Positions 32,551 to 43,895 of a stretch of DNA of 64,000 nucleotides are shown one piece after another. The stretch is from Mesostigma viride (lineage: Eukaryota > Streptophyta > Mesostigmatophyceae > Mesostigmatales > Mesostigmataceae), in assembly GCA_009746045.1 (NCBI GenBank), contig RPFO01000072.1:5439507-5503506 (forward strand), written 5' to 3'. Positions within the stretch are counted from its first letter, which is position 1. Each line of letters starts with the position of its first letter. Below the pieces are notes generated by a model. The model did no database searches and was not told where the DNA came from. It saw only the letters and a list, made by a program, of their open reading frames with translations. The translations under genes were made by a program, and so were the position numbers.

Positions 32551-32899
32551 ACAGTTTTCCCGTGGGAAATTTTCATGAATGTCGAAAAGGATATCCTAAA
32601 CTGCATGCATTATACAGGAAATAAAAAAGTTCCATGGGACCATTTTTCTCAAGGGTCGAGGTTCGAGGGTCTGTGTGGTTTTTAGACGAACTGAAATTTT
32701 TTAATCGAAACTTTTTTTTTTCTAAGCATACGGTATACAACCTTCCAGAATGGTCTCGAACTTCAACCTGCATGACGACACGGTCGACCGACACGACGTA
32801 ACCGACAAGCCGACACGATTCGATTCCTCGTGGGAGATCTCCCACGGGAATAAAGGCGGACTCTCCCACGACAATCCGCACTCTCGCGCTCACACCACC
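32551..32899. promoter_or_regulatory. PLV region with palindromes shared with the terminal repeats
   Basis: TTTCCCGTGGGAAA at 32556-32569 repeats exactly the word at 19125-19138 in the terminal repeat. CGTGGGAGATCTCCCACG, a perfect 18 bp palindrome, lies at 32829-32846, with a further TCTCCCACGAC at about 32861. A T-run followed by TCTAAGC lies near 32720. The region precedes the primase-helicase and may be a control or origin region. A primase start at 32900 (MEAPGPPITAKM) would leave it wholly non-coding. Confidence 0.5.
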
Positions 32900-35432
32900 A
32901 TGGAGGCTCCCGGTCCACCCATCACCGCAAAGATGATCAAGCTCGCGCGGAGGATTAAATCTAAGAACTGGAACGATAACGCCCTAGAGCTATCCGCTAA
33001 CGAAGCGCTCAGGCTCATTCGCGCTGGCGGCCATTGGTGCGAGGTTCTAAAAGAAGACGATGTTGTCAAGCCATATCTCGATTACGACCTCAAATTCGAT
33101 CACGAGGAAGGAGAGCCGGGAGTCACCGTCGACGACATCATCAACGACGTCTTCGAAAATTGTAACATCAACCATGAGAACGTCAAAGTACTCACGCGTC
33201 GTCCGCGTTGGGTCGAAACCAAGGGCAAGAGGACGTTCAAGTACTCGTTCCGTGTCTACGTGAAGGGTTGGAAAGTGACGGTGAAGGATATGGGGCGTCT
33301 CATGAAGGCCAAACTTCTGCAGCTCCCCGGATGGGACGATTCCATTTACAACGACGGCCGATTGCTGAACTGTGTGTATAACACGAAGGACGTCGAGCCA
33401 GGATGCCCAATTCTCTCTCCCGTTGACGACAACGAGCCCATCGAAACGTTTGTCGCTCAATTGGTGGACGACGATGCAAAGTGGCTGCCTGTCGACGACT
33501 TGATCGACGGTCTCGAGCCTCCAGCAAAAAAAGGGAAAAAGTCGAGCGGTGGCAAGCGTGACGTTGGACGCCCTTCGACGAGGGTTTTCGCCACTAGCAG
33601 CGACGAAATCACGCACCTGGACAGTGACGATATCGCCAACGTCACTTCGCGCATCGTGGCCAGGTGGACCGAGCGTTACCCGAATTTTGAAGACCACGCG
33701 CTGGATGCTGCGAGCCTTCACTACTCGAAGGACCGTGACAACTACGTCCTGCGCACGTTCAGCCACTTGTGCCTCGGAGCTGGCCGCGAGCACGGGAGCA
33801 ACCACACTTACCTCGTCGTATCGCGTGACGGCATCGTTCAGAAATGCCACGACTCGGACTGCCGCGACTTCTCGAGCGAAGTTGTCGCTCTCGGCGACGA
33901 ACTCAAGTCTTTGCTTTTCCCATCCGAGGACGCCACGACGTCTACATCCTCTCGCACTTCGAGAATTCTCATCGCGGTGTAGCCGAGGCCTGTGTGGTGG
34001 GATTTGCTGGGACTTGGCGGTACAGCGGTGGGTCGTTGTGGAATTTCAGGGACCACAGGTGGCGCCAGCTGATGACTGACGAACCTCTGCGGAACGCCAT
34101 CGCTGAGATGGACAAGCTCCCGTCCAAGTACCGGGAGGTGTCGCGCTATTTTTCTGAACGGCGTGACAAGGCCGAGTATCTGGGCGACGACAAGAAGGCG
34201 GCGTACTTCGAAGCCCTGGCTGACTCCGCTGTGAAGATCTCCCACAACTTGCGTGACGGCCCTTACATCAACAACATCCGCAACGAGGTCAAGGGAATCA
34301 TCTACGCCGAGCCAACCGAATTCGTGGAGAGGCTCGACAAAGATCCGCTGCTCCTGTGCTTCACTAACGGGGTTCTGGAACTCGCTACCATGACCCTGCG
34401 ACCTGGACGGCCCGACGACATGATTTCCAAGCAGATGGGACTTCCCTACACGCCAGACGCCGACACTTGTGCTATGGAAGTGAAGCTGGAGGAAATTTTC
34501 CCAGACGCTGTGACCCGGGCCCACTTCAAGCGTTTCCTTGGCTCACTGATGGTGGGGGACAATCGTGACGAGCAAGGATACTTCTGGAAGGGTTCAGGAC
34601 GGAACGGGAAGGGCTTCCTGATGAGCGTCATCAGGTCAGCGTACGGCGACAACGTGAACAACGTTCGTGCTGCTTTCTACACTTCGCAGGAGCGGGACAG
34701 CGATGTGGCGACGCCAGAAGTTTTGGGAATGCGCGGCATGCGCGTTGGTTTGACGAACGAGCTCCAGCGCAACGTCCCTATCGTGGCGTCGAAGTTCAAG
34801 AATATCACTGGCAACGGGGTCCTGAAGGCGCGTGCTCTCCACTCGAACGAGTACGTGCAATTTCCTACGACGTTCAAGCTAGTTTTGGATACCAACAACG
34901 ACGTGAAATTTGACGAGCACTGCGAGGGATTGTGGGACCGCGCTGTCATGTACCCTTTCGTGAGCAAGTTTTGCACGCAGGAGGAAATTGACGCGGAACC
35001 TGAGCGTCAGCACATGAAGCTCATCGACACCACACTGGGCACTCGCGCCAAGGAGTTTGCGTTAGGATTGATGGCGATTTCGATTAGAGAGTGCGTAGTA
35101 TACCTGGCAGCAACTAGCAAGGACGAGAGGTGGCCGCCTAGGTCGGAGGAGATGAGAGTACTGAAGACGGACTCGAAAGTTTCGTCTGATGGTGTGGTGC
35201 CTTTATCGAGGAGCTAAAGAAAAGCGGCGAGCTCGTCAAGTGCAGCGGAGAGGCAGTGCCTGTCAAGGTTCTTCTCGACGAGTACATTGCTTCGACTGGT
35301 ATGGATAGCTACAAGGCGAAATTATTTGGAGACGAGGCAAAGGCGGTTTTGGGCTGCAGGCTGACTCAGTACAAATTGAGCGACGGTTCCAGGCCGAACT
35401 GCTTTATTGGATGGCGGTATTGCCCTTCGTAA
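32750..35432 (+). pseudogene. PLV primase-superfamily 3 helicase gene region
   Basis: The N-terminal part has archaeo-eukaryotic primase features: acidic KPYLDYDLKFD, the KYSFRVYV strand and the closing DDSIYNDGRLLNCVYN block. A Cys/His-rich segment (HLCLGAGREHGSNH - CHDSDC) is followed by a D5-type helicase with Walker A GSGRNGKGFL, a Walker B-like MRVGLTNEL and a FKLVLDTNN sensor. In the family this enzyme starts and drives replication of the viral genome. It may begin at 32750 or at 32900. The gene as it stands looks broken about twice. It ends about 80 bp before the right terminal repeat. Confidence 0.8.
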
Positions 35433-35510
35433 GTAATATTTTAATGAAACGATTTTTCACATGTCAATCGATGGTCCTTCCGCTTTCAGATGGACCCCCA
35501 GACGTCACCT

Positions 35511-36800
35511 CACCCCGCCGCGCGGCCCTCGCCGGGTCCGCCAACTCCCACGCACTGCTCGACCCTCCAGCACCTTACTAAATTTACTAAGCTAACTACG
35601 GGTTTTGGGTTTTCTTTGCGGGAAATTATGCAAGCCTGTGCATGCACTCTCACTCACGTCGAATAAAACATTATTTCCAACTGAAAATATCAATTTAGTA
35701 GTAAATATAGTTTCCCACGAGAAAACACAGCAAGCCCTCACGAGGCCCACCACCACCTGGCAGTCCGCCACTGCTTGGCAGTCCGCGCCCCTCCGCTGCA
35801 TCCCCGCTGGCCGGCCCCCATGGCCTTTTCCGTGGGAGATGGATTTATTGGTCATTTTGCCGTGGGAAACTACGTTTTCATGACCATTTGTCGTGGGAGA
35901 CTATATTTACTAAGTTTTTTGGGGGTTCTTTTTTTGGGAAATTCAGACATGTTTTTGGTGGTGCACACCTGAATTAATTTCCTAGGAATAAAACCCAAAA
36001 CCCATAGTAAACTTAGTAAACGTAGTTTCCCACGGGAAATGACTTAGTCCATCTCCCACATGGCCCTCAACCAGTTGTGTCACCACTTCGACCTCATGGC
36101 AGGTGGCTTGAATTTCCTAGAAAAAAAACCATAAACCCATAGTAAACTTAGTAAATTTAGTCGCCCTGGGATGCCAGCATAAGAGTCTACCACCATGGTC
36201 ACTATAAGGTCACTATAGCTACTCCCGTGGGAAACTAAAATTACATGCAACACTAGTGTCATTGTATCAGGGGGTCGGAGCAATTCTGCTCAGGCTTTCT
36301 CCACTAGTGTGTTGCATGACCACGAGGGTGATGGGAGGTGGCTTGAATTTCCTAGAAAAAAAACCAAAAACCCATAGTAAACTTAGTAAATTTAGTCACC
36401 CTGGGATGCCAGCATAAGAGTCTACCACCATGGTCACTATAAGGTCACTATAGCTACCTTGTACCACACGGCACCTGTAGCACCTTGACCTCACGGCAGC
36501 TGGCTTGAATTTCCTAGAAAAAAAACCAAAAACCCATAGTAAACTTAGTAAATTTAGTCACAGTGGGAGGGTGATAGCCAGGGTGGGGGGATGCCGTGGG
36601 TGTCTGGAGACAGTGTTAGGGTTTAGGGTTTAGGGTTTAGGGTTTAGGGTTTAGGGTTTAGGGTTTAGGGTGATACCCCACCCTAGGCCGCGGTCACTAT
36701 AGGGTCACTATAGGGGTGGCAGATGCCAGCATAAGGCTGGTGCCCTTCTGTGAGCCGCGATGACGGAATGATGACGGAATGATGATGGAAGCTACTTAAT
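35511..36800. repeat. PLV right terminal inverted repeat, 1290 bp
   Basis: Inverse copy of 18364-19653, same length, no difference seen by eye. Outside it the (TTAA)n continues to about 36812, then LINE family B sequence begins. Confidence 0.95.
36615..36670 (-). repeat. Telomere-type (TTTAGGG)n array in right PLV terminus
   Basis: Mirror image of the left array at the same distance (130 bp) from the outer edge. The G-rich strand reads outward, as at a genuine right chromosome end. Confidence 0.97.
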
Positions 36801-37156
36801 TAATTAATTAATAGACACGTGACTGCGTCACGTGAGCATAAGTCCTCAGTGGGAGGGGAGCATGGGATGGAATGGATGGTGTAAGCTATCTAGGTCCTAG
36901 TTATAGGGTTGTGGGCACCACCACGGCCCGAATCGAGCTATGAATGCCATACGCGGTCACACGCGGAGCCCCCACAGACTTGGGGGTGGTCTCCTTTGCA
37001 CTATACTTGCCATCAGTATCCTTGCGTACCATCTGCCTCCATATTACAGACAAACCAGGAGGCTGCGCCCGGGTGTGAGCCCGTCATGCCTTGTGCAGCA
37101 CATGTCCATGCCGAGTATAATATCACGACGAAAAGTCCACGGGTTGCGGCCCTGCC
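36797..37156 (-). mobile_element. LINE family B 3'-end fragment flanking the PLV
   Basis: The (TTAA)n, the CACGTGAC/GTCACGTG hairpin (36816-36834) and about 320 bp match 8860-9200 on the same strand. The PLV is thus inserted at the tail tract of this LINE fragment. Confidence 0.7.
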
Positions 37157-37542
37157 GCGCGCATGATAGACAATGAAGGAGAAATGGGCTGCCGTCTGCG
37201 ATAAGCACCTTCCTGTGGGGCATGCTAGCTCTTGTTTTCTCCCCACGGGCCCCGCGGCCCTTTGGTAGAATGCAGGGTAGATGTCTGGCTCAGGTGGAGG
37301 TTATTGCCCCTTCGAGGATATGTAGCCGCTACACTACCGCCTCGTCTGCCATTACAGTAGCGAGAGGACGTACAGCTCAGATGATGATTACGTCCCCCCC
37401 TAGTGACTATATCAGTGGTTGGGGCATGATGCAGACGATATTTGTAACTTTCGTGTAATCATTATTATAATGAGATTAGCATAGTACTCCGCGGCATGCC
37501 CATGCGCATGACACGCAAGTACTTACTTACTTACTTACTCAG

Positions 37543-37590
<48 letters not shown>

Positions 37591-37591
37591 C

Positions 37592-37632
<41 letters not shown>
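37157..37632 (+). mobile_element. LINE family A, 5'-truncated copy with long (ACTT)n tail
   Basis: Plus-strand equivalent of the LINE A ORF2 C-terminus (from the RMIDKEKW-coding part on) and 3' UTR, with the GCATGACACGCAAGTACTT end. A tail of about 28 ACTT units runs 37517-37632. It interrupts LINE family B sequence. Confidence 0.75.
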
Positions 37633-37633
<1 letters not shown>

Positions 37634-38457
37634 CTCCAGCTCCGGCTGACAGCGGCAGGGAAGAAGGCCGGTATACTGGAGGGGAGCGGTCATCTACATC
37701 GACCACAAGCCCTGGCAGGCGCCCCCTAGCTGCCCCAGCGACCCCAGCACCTTAGTAGCTTAGGGGTAGTAGCGCCCCCGCCTAGAGGGATATAACAGTA
37801 GTGTAGAAATATCAGTAAGGCTTAGCCGACGTGGCTAACGCCCATGTGCATGTATGCCTATGATGGGACTCACACCACATGACGCATTAGCTTTAGAGTA
37901 TTTAGTCATGCTTTGCACATGCAGAGAGTTACTCTCTGCTGAGATGTCATGCCCTAGCTCTTACCTAGCCACAATAATCTTCCACCCCATGTCCGCACCT
38001 TGCTGCTGGAATACATGGATGTGCAGGTTCACTGTCCTTGTGCACCCAGAGTAGTTGGCTGTTTTTATCCATCACCTGCAGGTTAAATTAAAATTGGAAC
38101 ATATCTCCAACAATTCTGACGACAATATCTCCGTTGGGAGTACATTTAGCACATAAGTAGTAGCCATGAGAAGGGGCATATGGCTTTTTCTTCAGTCTGG
38201 GCTACTTCCTGCAAGGGTAGGGTGGTATTAATTAATTAGTTCCTGCAATTAAGGGTAGGGTGTAAACTACTACTGCATGCTCGGGGTGCACAAGGTGCAC
38301 CTGCACCACTATATGGATTCCAGCACCTAAGGCGCGGGCAGAGCCGGGTGGAAGATCATCATGGCTAAACAATGGCTAGGGCATGGCTTCTCAGCAGATC
38401 GAGGAGCTCTCTGCATAGATAGGCAAGGCTGGGCTAAATTCTCAATGCGGTATCCAT
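37633..38457 (+). mobile_element. ORF1 element, 3' fragment, decayed
   Basis: From 37636 the sequence codes the CLQLR/KPWQAP-type end of ORF1, then the 3' UTR blocks and a short ATTAATTA at 38228. 38246-38457 continues with inverted 3' UTR pieces. All frames are broken. Confidence 0.6.
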
Positions 38458-38700
38458 TAATTAATTAATTAATAGACACGTGACTGCGTCACGTGAGCAT
38501 AAGTCCTCAGTGGGAGGGGAACATGGGATGGAATGGATGGTATAAGCTATCTAGGTCCTAGTTACAGGGGTGTGGGCACCGCAGTCCAGCCCGAATCGCT
38601 ATGAATGCCATACTTGGTCACACGCGGAGCCCCCACAGGCTTGGGGGTTGTCTCCTTCATCACTACTTGCCATCTATCCTTGCGCACCATAAGTAAGTAA
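38458..38700 (-). mobile_element. LINE family B (older), 3' part before the LINE A insertion
   Basis: The ATTA tail at 38458-38473, hairpin at 38478-38496 and end-of-ORF2 sequence run up to TGCGCACCAT (38691-38700). The LINE A insertion begins there; the rest of this copy resumes at 43896. Confidence 0.75.
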
Positions 38701-38824
38701 GTAAGTAAGTAAGTACTTGCGTGTCATGCGCAATTAAAGGCATGCCACGGAGTACTTATGCTAATCTCATTAGAAAAATAATTACACAAAAGTTTAAACA
38801 AATATCGTCTGCATCATCCCCCAA

Positions 38825-41800
38825 CTAGATGGGGATGTAATCCTCATCCGAGCTGTCCTCTACTGTAATGGCAGACGAGGCGGTAGTGTAGCGGCTATCC
38901 TCAGGACCAATAACCTCCACCTGCGGACTTCTACCCTGGCTAGCAACGGGCCGCGGGGCCCGTGGGGAGAAAACAGGAGCATACCCCTCGGGGAGGTGCT
39001 TATCGCAGATGGCAGCCCATTTCTCCTTGTCAATCATGCGGGCGCGGAGTACGGATAGTCCCAGAAGCCCTGCATCTTCAAGCAGTTGTGTCACATAGGT
39101 CCGGGTCGCGCCGCGCCGGTGCCCGGCGCGCGCAAGTTTGCCAGTGGGTTGCGATGGGACAAGGGGACCCTGCCATAGGAGGAGGTGTCTACCAGGTTGC
39201 ATGGCCCGTCTTAAGCCCCCCGGCAGGGCCCACATCGGTATTCACCTGGCTGGTCGGTGCGGGCAAGATGGCCGGCAAAGAGGAGGCGGCGGTGTCGGAT
39301 GGTATGGGTGACAAGGGGGAGCTCGCAGTAGAGCTCGGCCCGGGTGCGGCGTTCTTGGTAGCGGACGCCGAGGATATGACGGAGCATTCGAGTGACGGTG
39401 CCGTCAAGCTGATGGCTCATGCAGCGCCTGGTCCAGGGTCCACGCCTCGCAGCCATAAAGGAGGATGCTGAGGACAAGGGCCTTGAACAGAATGCGCTTG
39501 CGTCGCTCACTCAGGTAGCGACAGGTCCAGAACCTGTCGAGGCGGCGGAGGGCCGCCCAGGCCTGGCCAATGCGGGTGTTGATGTCGTCGGCCGTGGAGG
39601 GAAGCCAGCTGCCAAGGAGCTTGAAGCGAGTCGCCGGGGGGACGGGGCTGCCGTCTAGAAAGACGGGAGGGTGGGTGGGGCTATCCCAGCAGGGAAGCTG
39701 ATGGCCATGACCTCCGTTTTCTTGCTGATCATGAGCCCCACCGCCCGCGCTTCCAGTGATAAGCTGTCTAGCCACAGTTGGGCTGACTCTGGGTTTTCCA
39801 CGAGTGTCGTGTCATCAGCGTAGATCAGATCGCTCAGGCGGTAGGGTGGGTCAACCCCGCCGTAGCTGGCGTACTCCGTGACCTCGATCGATCCCCGGCG
39901 GGCGCCCCTCCACCCGGGCGAAGCGGACTTGTGCACGCCGCATAATATAGTCCACCATAATGATGAATAGATATGGGGAGAGCACACAGCCCTGCCACAC
40001 CCCGGTGTGCAGGGGAAACGCCGGAATGACGCCGTCAGCGGTACGGACCTGGGCTTGGGACCCTTCATAGAACTGCATGGCGGATGATCTCAACGATGTA
40101 CGATGGGACACGGAACAGGTGAAGGACCACCCACAGGGCGTCCCATATAACCGTATCGAATGCCTTGGTGTAATCCACGAAGATCAATAGCAATGGCAAG
40201 AGGCCGGGGGCCAGGCGGCCCACTTCCTCGATCAGGCGGCGCGCGGTAATAGTGACCATAACACAATTGCGACCAACACGGAAGCCCATCTGGGACTCAC
40301 CTAGGTGGGGATCGAGGCTGGCGCGCATGCGGTTCAGCAGGAGACGCATGAAGACTTTCAGCACGCAGCTTTGGAGGCATACGCCGCGGTAGTTGCTGGT
40401 ATCCGGCCGCGGCGGACCCCTTGCCCTTGTACAGCATGACCCGGACAGCGGTCTTCCAATACGTCGGCGGGGGGAGGCCATCTCGTAGAATCCGGTTGCA
40501 AACACCCCGGAGGAAAGGCTCAAGCTCAGGCATCTTAACCACCTCCGGGGAAATATTGTCCACTCCCATGGCAGCATCATTGCGGAGGGTGGAGATGGCA
40601 GCAGCCCATTCCTGGGGAGTCCACTCGTCGTGGGGCCGTCCACCAAGGGGCCGGAGAGCGGTGGGACCAGGTAGTCCGTCTCGCTGGTGGGCGCCTGCGG
40701 GGGCTCAATGGGGCCGCCTCGGCTGGCCGCAGGGCGTGCAGCTGCAGCGGGGTCAAGCGGGGGGGGCGGGCCAGGGGCCCCTGATAGTTGGCCTGGGAGC
40801 TGAACCAAATCTCAAGGCGTTCACTGGGGGTGCCTGGGATGTCAGCCCGTTGCGTTTCCCGGCGTCCGGTGAGACGGTCGAGAGAGCGCCAGGCCGCCTT
40901 GTGCTGGTTGGCGGCCGTGTGGCGATTGATTTCGGCGGCAAGTGTCTCCACCTCCTCCGCATGTGCGGCAGTATATGCTTGAGTAAGCCGTTCCTGGTAC
41001 GGGTACAGGTCCCCCGCGGCGGCGGGCCTGCGCTAGCGCCAGCCGGGCGGCAACCACCCGGGCGTCGCGCAGGTAGAGCGGGGCTGGTCGGGCGCGGGGT
41101 TGCTCGGGGAGAAGCTTAGAGCCAAGCTCCACCGATCGCATGAACAGTTCGTAGGGTGGCGTGAGATCTACACCGCGATCTGCGTCCAGGTACATCAAAG
41201 GTTGCGCGTCCACGAAGGCAGACCTGATTGCATCGCGGCGTATCTCATCCGCTGACCACTTCTCCCTGCGCCCACGGACGGGGCGTAAGCAGGTCCAGTC
41301 AGGGCGGGGCCGGGGGCGGCGGCGCGCAGGGGCCTGAAGACGTAGGCGCAAGGTTGCGGTGACCATGCGATGATCCGATGCGACACTGGGGGTGGTCAGC
41401 GTACGGGCATCGATGACGGAAGAGCGCCAGCACTTGCGCACAAGTATGTAGTCCAAGCATACACATCGCCGCCGAGGGAGCATCGAGCCAGCCGCCCTGC
41501 GCATGGGGCCCACAAAGGTCACTAGTGCATCAGGCGGTTTAGCAAACAGCGTATTGGCAGCAGTCAAGTCCCCCTCAGTGAGCAGTTGCTCAAGTAGGGG
41601 GGTGTTGGCATTGCTATCGGTTAGGCGCGGCGCATACATGCAGCCCCCGCGGCCCACGGGCAGGGTCGCGTTGGCATCCACCAAGATGGCAACGATGTAT
41701 TGACGTGGGATCTGTTTCTCTATGTCGAGCAACTGGTTGAAGAACGCTGCGCGGTCCTCGGCCGGGTGCCCAGCATGTGGGGCATATCCGACAATTACCG

Positions 41801-42448
41801 AGAGCATAATGGGGGTCCGTCCTTCAAGGGAGCGGAAAGTGCACTGAAGGATCCGATTCGAGCAAAGTTTGTGGTCCACGAGCTGGGCGGCAGCGGTGGG
41901 GGAGCACAGCAGGCCCACTCCTCCCTGACCCGGTGCATGCGCCGGGCCGCACAGCAGTTGCCATTGTAGTGCGAGGGTGACACGCTGAACGGGGCCCTCA
42001 AAGGAGCGTCGGTGCTCTTGGACCCCAAGCACATCAATGCCATATAGGCGGCAGTAGTGGACAAGCTCGTTGGCCCGCGGGGGGGCATCTCCCCCGGGCA
42101 GGGTGCGGACATTGTGTAGGTTGCGATGCGCAGCGAGTGGTGCCGGCGTTGGCCCAGCAGGGGGCGCCGGGGACCCGCGGTGTCGGCAGGGGGTTGGGGG
42201 GAGGCTGGCGGGGACGTGTGTGCGGCGTGAGATAACATAGTACTTTTCAACGCGCATAGGGCACCCTCCAGGCGGGCGGCGCGACTTGCTCGCCTGGTCT
42301 TGGGGTCAAAGAATGCAGCATACCGTTGGGAGTGCCGGGTTGCGAAAGCCAGCAGGCGCTCCTTGTTGCGAAGTTGGCGATGAAGGTCGCGGCTTTGACT
42401 CCGTTGCGTCGTCCGTGAGATTGGACTATCCAAGACACGCTCGGCCAT
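38825..42448 (-). pseudogene. LINE A ORF2 (apurinic-type endonuclease and reverse transcriptase)
   Basis: The endonuclease lies at about 42120-41340 (NLHNVRTLPGG, DVLGVQEHRR, SDHRMVTATLRL). The reverse transcriptase spans about 40460-39780, with MGFRVGRNC, FVDYTKAFDTV, GVWQGCVLSPYLF and the catalytic YADD in DLIYADDTTLVEN at about 39810. The thumb and C-terminal part (RFKLLGSWLPS, DDINTRIGQAW, ILLYGCEAWTLD) end at DEDYIPI and the stop at 38825. Frame changes occur at about 42250, 40830, 40070, 39700 and 39240, so it is dead. The clade cannot be fixed by eye. Confidence 0.8.
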
Positions 42449-42474
42449 CGGACGACGGGTGTGGGGGGTGGGTT

Positions 42475-43655
42475 CTAGCTAACCCCCCGGTAGCTGCTCG
42501 CGGTGTGAGGGGGCGGGGAGGGCCTACTCCCTACCCCCCGCGCGTCTCCCCTCGGCGTGGTAACCTCCCGTGAGGTAACCTCCATGTGCCATGCGTCGTC
42601 CTTCCACCGCAGCCGCACCTTCTTCGTGCGGTCAGCGAGGGCCTCCTTCGCGTCCTCTTGTGCCAGCCGGTCCCTGCGGGCGCGAAGCTGCGCCGGGGTC
42701 AGATCGTCGTCGAGACTCCAACCCAAGCCTCGTGGTAGCTTGGTGCGGTGTTGGAGAATATAGTGCTTGCCGATGGGGCGCGTAAGCACGAGCGCCACCG
42801 GCGCATCCGCACGCCCCGGTAGGCGGCGGACGGTGTCAATTGTGACACTGTCCTCTAGGCGGAAGTTGGTGATGAGTTCCTTCTCCACCTTGAGGCGGAG
42901 GCTCAGCCCCGTCTCCCGGGGGAGGGCCGCCACATTACGAATAATTATGGTGCGGCCGCGCCGCTCTTTGTTGTCCCGGTCGGCGAAGGTCCTAGAGACC
43001 GCCTGAGCAGTGCTAGTGGCTATTTCTTGGATGGCTGTGCTGGCCATAGTCGCGTAGGACGGGGCCACCTTCACCACCTCGGCGCCTCCACGTTGTCCGC
43101 TAAATTGCCGGCCACCTGCGCCGCGAGGGTGCCGGCAACCGCCTCCGTCAGCGTGCCGACGACCTGGGCCGCCACCTTGTCCGCCACGTTGTCCTCGATC
43201 GCCGCAGCCAAGTGGCCTGCGAGATCAGAATTTATCAGCTCCGTGGCAAGCTTCTGCGCCACCGTACCGGCAAGGGCTGCTGCTGCTGCAGATCCGGATA
43301 CTGGCAGCAGTTCCGAATTTCCCAGCAGCGTCGTCGTGGCAACGACGCGCAACTCTTTTTTCTTGAGTGAGGTCAAGTTCTTGGGGTCGGTAACCGGGGT
43401 AATGGCGGTGAGCCCAGGCGGTGGCTGAGGCCAGAGTAGGGGCCGGCCTTGTTGCATAATCTCGGTGAGCAGAGCCACGAAGTCCAGCTTAGACAAGGTC
43501 AGAAGGATTTGCACATTAGCTGTGCGGATTTGCAAATGCCGCAGCGTGGAAGGGTGCATTGCGGACTTCAGTAGCGGTGTGCTCCGAGTCGGCAGGGGCT
43601 GCGACGAACAGGGCCCGGGCCGTGCCAGTGTGGCCACGGGGGGATTTAGGCCCAT
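42475..43655 (-). pseudogene. LINE A ORF1 (nucleic-acid-binding protein)
   Basis: Two overlapping frames, 43655-43071 and 43077-42475, make up about 390 codons with one frameshift near 43075. The first part has Ala/Val helical repeats (VADKVAAQVVGTLTEAVAG) likely to trimerise. The second part has an RRM-like start (RGRTIIIRNVAALPRETG), a conserved RRLPGRADAPVALVLTR strand and the WSLDDDLTPAQ motif also seen in the ORF1 elements. ORF1 proteins coat LINE RNA and act as chaperones. An earlier ATG upstream is possible. Confidence 0.7.
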
Positions 43656-43895
43656 GTTTCTTGGCGGCAGACTCCATAGCCTGAGAGTTGCCCGTGCCTT
43701 CTCCTATGGCTGGCGCCTGCGGGGCGTCGCCTGCACGGGCGGCAGCAGGCGGTAATTCCTAATTGCGCCCTGATTTCTTGGTAACCATCTTCAAAACCGA
43801 GCTCGGTCGATGTGGCGTGGAATGGCGAGTGGATCGTGACAATTCCGACCTAATTCAGTGACCAAACGTGGTAGTCGTTTACGTCCGCCATAGCA

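Larger units (their letters stand above)
18364..36800. mobile_element. Integrated Polinton-like virus (PLV)
   Basis: An 18,437 bp unit is bounded by 1290 bp terminal inverted repeats and set in a (TTAA)n tract that continues on both sides. It carries the PLV hallmark set: double jelly-roll-type major capsid protein, single jelly-roll-type penton, packaging ATPase, tyrosine recombinase and primase-superfamily 3 helicase, plus fibre-like proteins and several small unknown genes. No polymerase B, cysteine protease or retroviral-type integrase is visible. Virion genes lie mostly on minus, replication and packaging on plus. The element looks nearly whole, with roughly three or four breaks. The matched end repeats suggest a young insertion or ongoing conversion between ends. 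Confidence 0.92.
38701..43895 (-). mobile_element. LINE family A, near full-length APE-RT non-LTR retrotransposon
   Basis: This 5195 bp element is read on the minus strand, flanked by the 10 bp target duplication TGCGCACCAT (38691-38700 and 43896-43905). Order from 5': leader, ORF1, ORF2 with endonuclease and reverse transcriptase, 3' UTR, terminal hairpin and AAGT tail (38701-38720). Several frameshifts break both ORFs, so it is not mobile by itself. The insertion lies in an older LINE of family B. Confidence 0.85.
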
